Shown here: in pieces, positions 5,900-9,303 of the stretch | Layout of the letters: the number at the start of each line of letters is the position of its first letter | Numbering within the stretch: position 1 is the stretch's first letter | Assembly (NCBI GenBank): GCA_003514305.1 | Contig: DORE01000086.1 | Coordinates: 1 to 9,303, forward strand | Source: Gammaproteobacteria bacterium | GTDB lineage: Bacteria; Pseudomonadota; Gammaproteobacteria; Pseudomonadales; Pseudohongiellaceae | Reading direction: 5' to 3' | Length of the DNA: 9,303 nt | Translations under genes and position numbers: made by a program | The notes under the pieces: generated by a model | The model's input: only the letters and a program-made list of their open reading frames with translations | The model's database searches: none | What the model was told of the DNA's origin: nothing

Positions 5900-6838
5900 A
5901 TGGAAATTAAAACCCGCTCAAATCAAACCTTGTCTGCCTTGCCATTCTTGCTTATACCCGCATTACTCTTTACCAGTCCAATTGCGGCACAGCCTCTAAT
6001 GGATCAGGTTGAGCATAATTACGTCGACAACGACGGAGTCTCGATTCATTACGCCAAGATGGGTAGTGGCCCTTTGATAGTATTTATCCACGGATTTCCG
6101 GACTTCTGGTATTCCTGGCGTCATCAGATGATCGGACTGGCAGATGAGTACGCTGTGGCAGCGTTAGACACCAGAGGCTACAATTTAAGTGGCAAGCCTG
6201 AAGGTGAAGCGAATTACGACATGGCTCTGCTGACTTCAGATGTAGCCGCGGTAATCGCCGCGGAGAACGAAAAAAGCGCCATTATTGTAGGCCATGACTG
6301 GGGTGGCGGAATTGCTTGGAGTTTCGCCGCTGCTTATCCGCAAATGACGGACAGACTGATTATTATGAATCTGCCTCACATAAAAGGGCTGCAGCGAGAG
6401 CTATCGACCATGGGGCAACAGCACAGTAATTCTCAGTACGCGCGCAATTTCCAGCAGCCAGACTCACATGAGAACGTCAGTCCTGCTGGCCTTGCAATCT
6501 GGCTTTCTCGAGGCGATGAAGCACTGCGCAAAATCTATCTAGCGGCATTTGAAAACTCGAGCACCGATTCCATGATGAACTACTACCGCCGCAACTATCC
6601 CCGCGAACCCTATACAGAAGGCCCCTGGTCGGAACTACCTCGAATTCAGGCGCCCGTACTTCAGTTTCATGGTCTTGATGATACGGCGCTGCTAGCGCCC
6701 GCTCTCAATAACACCTGGGAAGAACTGGACCAGGACTGGACTCTGGTGACTATTCCAGGCGTGGGGCACTGGCCTCATCATGAAAAACCGGACATGGTGA
6801 CTAACATGATGCGGGCTTGGCTGAACTTACATAATTGA
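5900..6838 (+). CDS. Exported alpha/beta hydrolase, epoxide-hydrolase-like
   Basis: A 312-residue alpha/beta hydrolase with a probable Sec signal peptide: basic MEIKTR, a hydrophobic stretch from about 11 to 27, and an IAA|Q cleavage site near residue 30. That predicts a periplasmic or secreted enzyme with no lipobox Cys. The oxyanion motif HGFP is at 64-67. The nucleophile elbow GHDWGG has Asp133, as in epoxide hydrolases and haloalkane or haloacetate dehalogenases rather than Ser esterases. The acid is Asp260 or Asp261 (GLDD) and the base is His290 (GVGHWP). Lid tyrosines in NYYRRNYPRE (228-229, 233) are candidates for the epoxide-activating pair, which favours epoxide hydrolase over dehalogenase. 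It is divergent from the sugar operon and may share its control region. Its substrate is unknown and a role in the operon's pathway is not demonstrated. Confidence 0.88.
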   Translation: MEIKTRSNQTLSALPFLLIPALLFTSPIAAQPLMDQVEHNYVDNDGVSIHYAKMGSGPLIVFIHGFPDFWYSWRHQMIGLADEYAVAALDTRGYNLSGKPEGEANYDMALLTSDVAAVIAAENEKSAIIVGHDWGGGIAWSFAAAYPQMTDRLIIMNLPHIKGLQRELSTMGQQHSNSQYARNFQQPDSHENVSPAGLAIWLSRGDEALRKIYLAAFENSSTDSMMNYYRRNYPREPYTEGPWSELPRIQAPVLQFHGLDDTALLAPALNNTWEELDQDWTLVTIPGVGHWPHHEKPDMVTNMMRAWLNLHN

Positions 6839-6974
6839 AAAATCAGTTGGTCGATATTCCGTTTCCTTAGGGATGAAATGTGCTACTTCCGTCGCGCATT
6901 GCACCTCCTAATAGGAGCTCTACCCAAATTACTGGCATCAATGGGAGGGGACTTTGCTGGTCATTACGATCCTT

Positions 6975-7000
6975 GCCTCTTCATTCGATTACAAAGAGGC
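6975..7000. terminator. Inverted repeat between convergent genes, possible terminator
   Basis: GCCTCTT (6975-6981) and AAGAGGC (6994-7000) form a perfect 7-bp stem with a 12-nt loop, starting 10 nt past the sirtuin stop. No T-run follows on either strand, so it is not a textbook intrinsic terminator. Its location between the convergent hydrolase and sirtuin genes is what suggests a role in transcript ending or 3'-end protection. Confidence 0.3.
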
Positions 7001-7009
7001 GCTCCATCC

Positions 7010-7849
7010 TTATCTGCGTGAAGGCAGAGAATCCGCCAACTGTTCGAGCGTGACAGCGCAGTCCGCCTTGACCTTCAGACTAAATAACTCGTCCGCACGA
7101 GTGATTCCCTCATTAACGCACAGTATAGGCATTGCATGATCATGGGCAAATTTGCAGTATCGGTAACTGGAATACACCATCAGGGAAGATCCCACTACCA
7201 ACAAAGCATCACACTTACTTAGCTGATCGAAGACCCGGCTGATGATTTTTTTCTCTACCAGTCCGCCGTAGAACACAACATTTGGTTTTATCAAGCCAGA
7301 GCAATAGGTGCAGCTTGGCAATCGCATCTCTTTCAACGCAGCGCCTTCAATTTCTGCGTCACCATCGGGCCGCTGTGTGACCCTCAGATTATCAAGGTAG
7401 CTGTTGTGGGCCTCCAGCCATTTCTGGACATCCTCACGCGAACCAATTTCCCCGCAGTCCATACAAACCACCTGGTCTAGACGTCCGTGCAAATCGATCA
7501 CCTCTTGCTGGCCAGCCTTCTGGTGAAGACGATCAATGTTCTGAGTCACGAGGAACTGAACATACTCAAGCTCTTCCAGGTGACGCAGTGCGAAGTGAGC
7601 CAGATTGGGCCGAGCGCTCGCTACATTGGGCCATCCTTTGTAACTGCGCGCCCAGTATCTTTTCCGCACAGTAGCATCATGCATAAATTCACGATGCTGA
7701 ATCGGTTGACTGGAAGTCCATGTCCCAGCTCCATCGCGATAGGTAGGTATGCCAGATTTCTGGCTGATACCAGCTCCGGTCATCACCATTAGCCGAGGGT
7801 GATCAAGAACAAAATTCCTGAGCTGCTGCACACTGGCATCTAGCGCCAT
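7010..7849 (-). CDS. Sir2-family NAD-dependent protein deacylase, SIRT4-like (class II)
   Basis: A cytosolic sirtuin of 279 residues that would use NAD+ to remove acyl groups from lysines, or to ADP-ribosylate proteins. Family motifs appear in order: TGAGIS (24-29), VTQNIDRLH (101-109), catalytic His121 in DLHGR, a zinc site of Cys129/Cys132 (CMDC) and Cys180/Cys183 (CTYC), VVFYGG (191-196), and VVGSSLMVYSS (218-228). PIQHREF, RKRYWAR and the GWP that follows match what I recall of human SIRT4, so this is class II rather than the CobB/SIRT5 class III. The CobB Tyr-Arg acyl-recognition pair is not evident. The ATG at 7849 has GGAG (7857-7860) 7 nt upstream. It lies 137 bp downstream of the alkyl sulfatase on the same strand; that gap is long enough for its own promoter, although I find no strong one. 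Targets are unknown; class II sirtuins include lipoamidases. Confidence 0.93.
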   Translation of the reverse strand: MALDASVQQLRNFVLDHPRLMVMTGAGISQKSGIPTYRDGAGTWTSSQPIQHREFMHDATVRKRYWARSYKGWPNVASARPNLAHFALRHLEELEYVQFLVTQNIDRLHQKAGQQEVIDLHGRLDQVVCMDCGEIGSREDVQKWLEAHNSYLDNLRVTQRPDGDAEIEGAALKEMRLPSCTYCSGLIKPNVVFYGGLVEKKIISRVFDQLSKCDALLVVGSSLMVYSSYRYCKFAHDHAMPILCVNEGITRADELFSLKVKADCAVTLEQLADSLPSRR

Positions 7850-7986
7850 ACCTATTCTCCTAACACGCTGTAAGGAGCGCCAAAAATTGCGTTAAGAGGT
7901 CAGTACTCCTCGCGCTGTGATAATCGATAGCTTCTCACTAAGCAAAAGCGGGCTGGCCATACCAGTCAACACGTGCATCAAGCTTA
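7850..7986 (-). other. Intergenic spacer upstream of the sirtuin
   Basis: This 137-bp spacer separates the alkyl sulfatase stop from the sirtuin start. On the minus strand it contains TTGACT (7969-7964) as a possible -35, without a good -10 at the right distance, and a weak 4-bp hairpin CTGG/CCAG just before it. Apart from the sirtuin ribosome binding site nothing else stands out, so whether the sirtuin is transcribed on its own is undecided. Confidence 0.3.
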
Positions 7987-9303
7987 CTACTGTATGACAG
8001 TGCCAGGAAGCACTTCAAATCCTGCATTAAAGCTCACCAAAACAGAAGCGAGCTGACTGAGCACTGAAGTATCGCCTTCGACAAAACCATTCCCGCTCTG
8101 CAACTGCTCGATAAGTGTTGCTCGCCCCATAATAACCGTTTCTAGATCTGCTCGATTCATTGTAATTGTGGCATCGGGCGCTGAAGCCTGGTAGCCCTGA
8201 ATATTACTCAACGTGCCACCACTGAGCTCAATAACAAACTGCTGCTCATTGTCTGGAGTTATGAAGTTGAGAACAAATTCCATTCCATCAGCTCGCTCTG
8301 AATCAACCCGCGTTGCCATTGCATCCCACCACTGGCCGGTCGTCATCGCTCGAGCCAGACTAGGGCTAGTCCCTCTGGAGGCAGGCATACTGTCAACACC
8401 ATTTCTCAGTTCTTGGGCCGATGCCAAAAAGACATTTCGCATGCTGGCACTCTCATATTGATAACCCAATTGCTCAAAAACATCAGCGAGCAAGTCCTTA
8501 GCGATGGCATTCTCAGGCTCCGCGTAGACCAGTTTGTTGAGAATTTCCATCGCCAAACGATAGTCTCCTGCCTCAAACAGCTCGCGAGACTTGGCTTCTA
8601 TTGCTGTGGATCCCCCCATCATCTCTACAAAGAGTGGCGCCGAATCAGAGGGGGAGAGCGGTGCTAAGGTCGCCGGATTACCGTCCCAATACCCCAGATA
8701 GCGATTGAGCACAGCGCGGGAATTATGAAATTCCGAACCATGGTATTGCCGCACAGACCAGTTCTGCTGAAGACTATCAGGCACTCTGTACTCGTTGTGA
8801 ATCTCGTTGATGGTCACTCCTTGGTTTGCCAGATTGAGTACCTGATTGTTCAGATTAGCATAAGCGTCTCGCTGAGCTCGCATGATCTCCTGAATACGAT
8901 CGTTGCCCCAGCGCGGCCAATTATGAGAAGACACCATAACCTCAGCTTGTTGTCCATAACGGTAGAGCGCTTCGTTTATCTCTTTCGACCATGCCAGTGC
9001 GTCGCGGACCAGCGCACCGCGAAGCGTATAAATGTTGTGAACCGTCGCAGTAATGTTTTCTGCCGCCCAGAAAACTTTCTGGTCAGGAAACCATGTATTC
9101 ATCTCTGCAGGCGCTTCAGTGCCTGGTGTGTTCTGAAACACCAAGGTCACCCCGTCAATGACATGCGTTTCATAATCTTCTTTAATCACCAAACTTGGTG
9201 CAATCAAACCGGTAGTGCCTGCTGAAAGCCCTTTACCAATCGCCGAGTCAACCTGCCCAAAGGGGCTGGAAGGAATAAACCGCCCGTACTGCAGCGACGC
9301 CCG
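7987..9303 (-). CDS. Metallo-beta-lactamase-fold alkyl sulfatase (SdsA/YjcS type), C-terminal part
   Basis: Partial gene: the frame stays open to the right edge, giving 438 residues of a family usually near 650. Family members hydrolyse linear primary alkyl sulfates such as dodecyl sulfate to alcohol and sulfate with a two-zinc centre. The N-terminal THxHxDHxGG zinc motif lies outside the window. The remaining zinc ligands of SdsA1 appear as Glu63 in GTEAPAEMNTWFP, Glu82 in WAAENITATVHNIY and His127 in VSSHNWPRWG (numbered from the window edge). A helical dimerisation region follows (about 135-310), then an SCP2-like domain (about 310-438) thought to hold the alkyl chain. A TTG at 9207 is not the start, because residues before it (LQYGRFI, GQVDSAIGKGLS) continue the family pattern. 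The signal peptide and promoter cannot be judged. Confidence 0.93.
   Translation of the reverse strand, partial: RASLQYGRFIPSSPFGQVDSAIGKGLSAGTTGLIAPSLVIKEDYETHVIDGVTLVFQNTPGTEAPAEMNTWFPDQKVFWAAENITATVHNIYTLRGALVRDALAWSKEINEALYRYGQQAEVMVSSHNWPRWGNDRIQEIMRAQRDAYANLNNQVLNLANQGVTINEIHNEYRVPDSLQQNWSVRQYHGSEFHNSRAVLNRYLGYWDGNPATLAPLSPSDSAPLFVEMMGGSTAIEAKSRELFEAGDYRLAMEILNKLVYAEPENAIAKDLLADVFEQLGYQYESASMRNVFLASAQELRNGVDSMPASRGTSPSLARAMTTGQWWDAMATRVDSERADGMEFVLNFITPDNEQQFVIELSGGTLSNIQGYQASAPDATITMNRADLETVIMGRATLIEQLQSGNGFVEGDTSVLSQLASVLVSFNAGFEVLPGTVIQ

Noticed and set aside
6954..7139. 61-codon plus-strand frame starting at a TTG behind GAGGGG
   Set aside because: Most of it is antisense to the sirtuin gene, and the purine run is close to the start by chance; no conserved features.
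7894..7909. GAGG...CCTC near-palindrome upstream of the sirtuin
   Set aside because: Only the outer four bases pair; the inner symmetry is off by a base, so it is not a convincing operator.
9205..9207. TTG at 9207 as the start of the alkyl sulfatase
   Set aside because: The frame continues open to the window edge with family-like residues, so the gene is cut by the window rather than starting here.
8725..9225. 166-codon open frame on the plus strand
   Set aside because: It is antisense to the alkyl sulfatase, whose motifs are clear, and shows no domain signature of its own.

Overview
The window looks like a chromosomal segment of a Gram-negative, aerobic heterotroph, most likely a marine-type gammaproteobacterium. 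The reasons are roughly 50% GC, GGAG-type ribosome binding sites, a secreted alpha/beta hydrolase, a glutathione transferase, an SdsA-like alkyl sulfatase and a sodium-coupled sugar symporter. This placement is an inference; no rRNA or other marker gene is present. The window holds eight protein genes, seven on the minus strand and one on the plus strand. I see no tRNA, rRNA, CRISPR array, insertion sequence or integrase.

Layout, left to right. A stand-alone glutathione S-transferase (28-636, minus) lies downstream of a four-gene minus-strand operon (838-5765). In transcription order the operon is: an SSS-family sodium/sugar symporter close to YidK and vSGLT, a Gfo/Idh/MocA NAD(P)-dependent protein, an aldo-keto reductase of the xylose/aldose reductase type, and a Fe(II)/2-oxoglutarate dioxygenase of the TauD/TfdA superfamily. 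The spacings are 6 bp, 43 bp and an 8-bp overlap, and a candidate terminator follows the last gene. A 134-bp divergent control region (5766-5899) separates this operon from a plus-strand gene for an exported epoxide-hydrolase-like alpha/beta hydrolase (5900-6838). Convergent to that gene is a SIRT4-like class II sirtuin (7010-7849, minus). Upstream of the sirtuin on the same strand is the C-terminal two thirds of a metallo-beta-lactamase-fold alkyl sulfatase, which runs off the right edge (7987-9303).

How the genes may work together. The operon reads as an uptake and oxidative processing pathway for a sugar-like compound. The symporter retains the residues that bind galactose in vSGLT. The Gfo/Idh/MocA protein and the aldo-keto reductase act on sugars or their aldehydes, and the dioxygenase can cleave or hydroxylate using O2 and 2-oxoglutarate. 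This set of families resembles oxygenolytic sulfoquinovose degradation, which combines an NAD-dependent Gfo/Idh/MocA-fold sulfoquinovosidase, a 2-oxoglutarate-dependent sulfonate dioxygenase, and an aldo-keto reductase that reduces 6-oxo-glucose. The nearby alkyl sulfatase would fit an organosulfur theme. The assignment remains a hypothesis, because the dioxygenase carries an HxE metal motif of the SyrP/At3g21360 type rather than the HxD of classical TauD.
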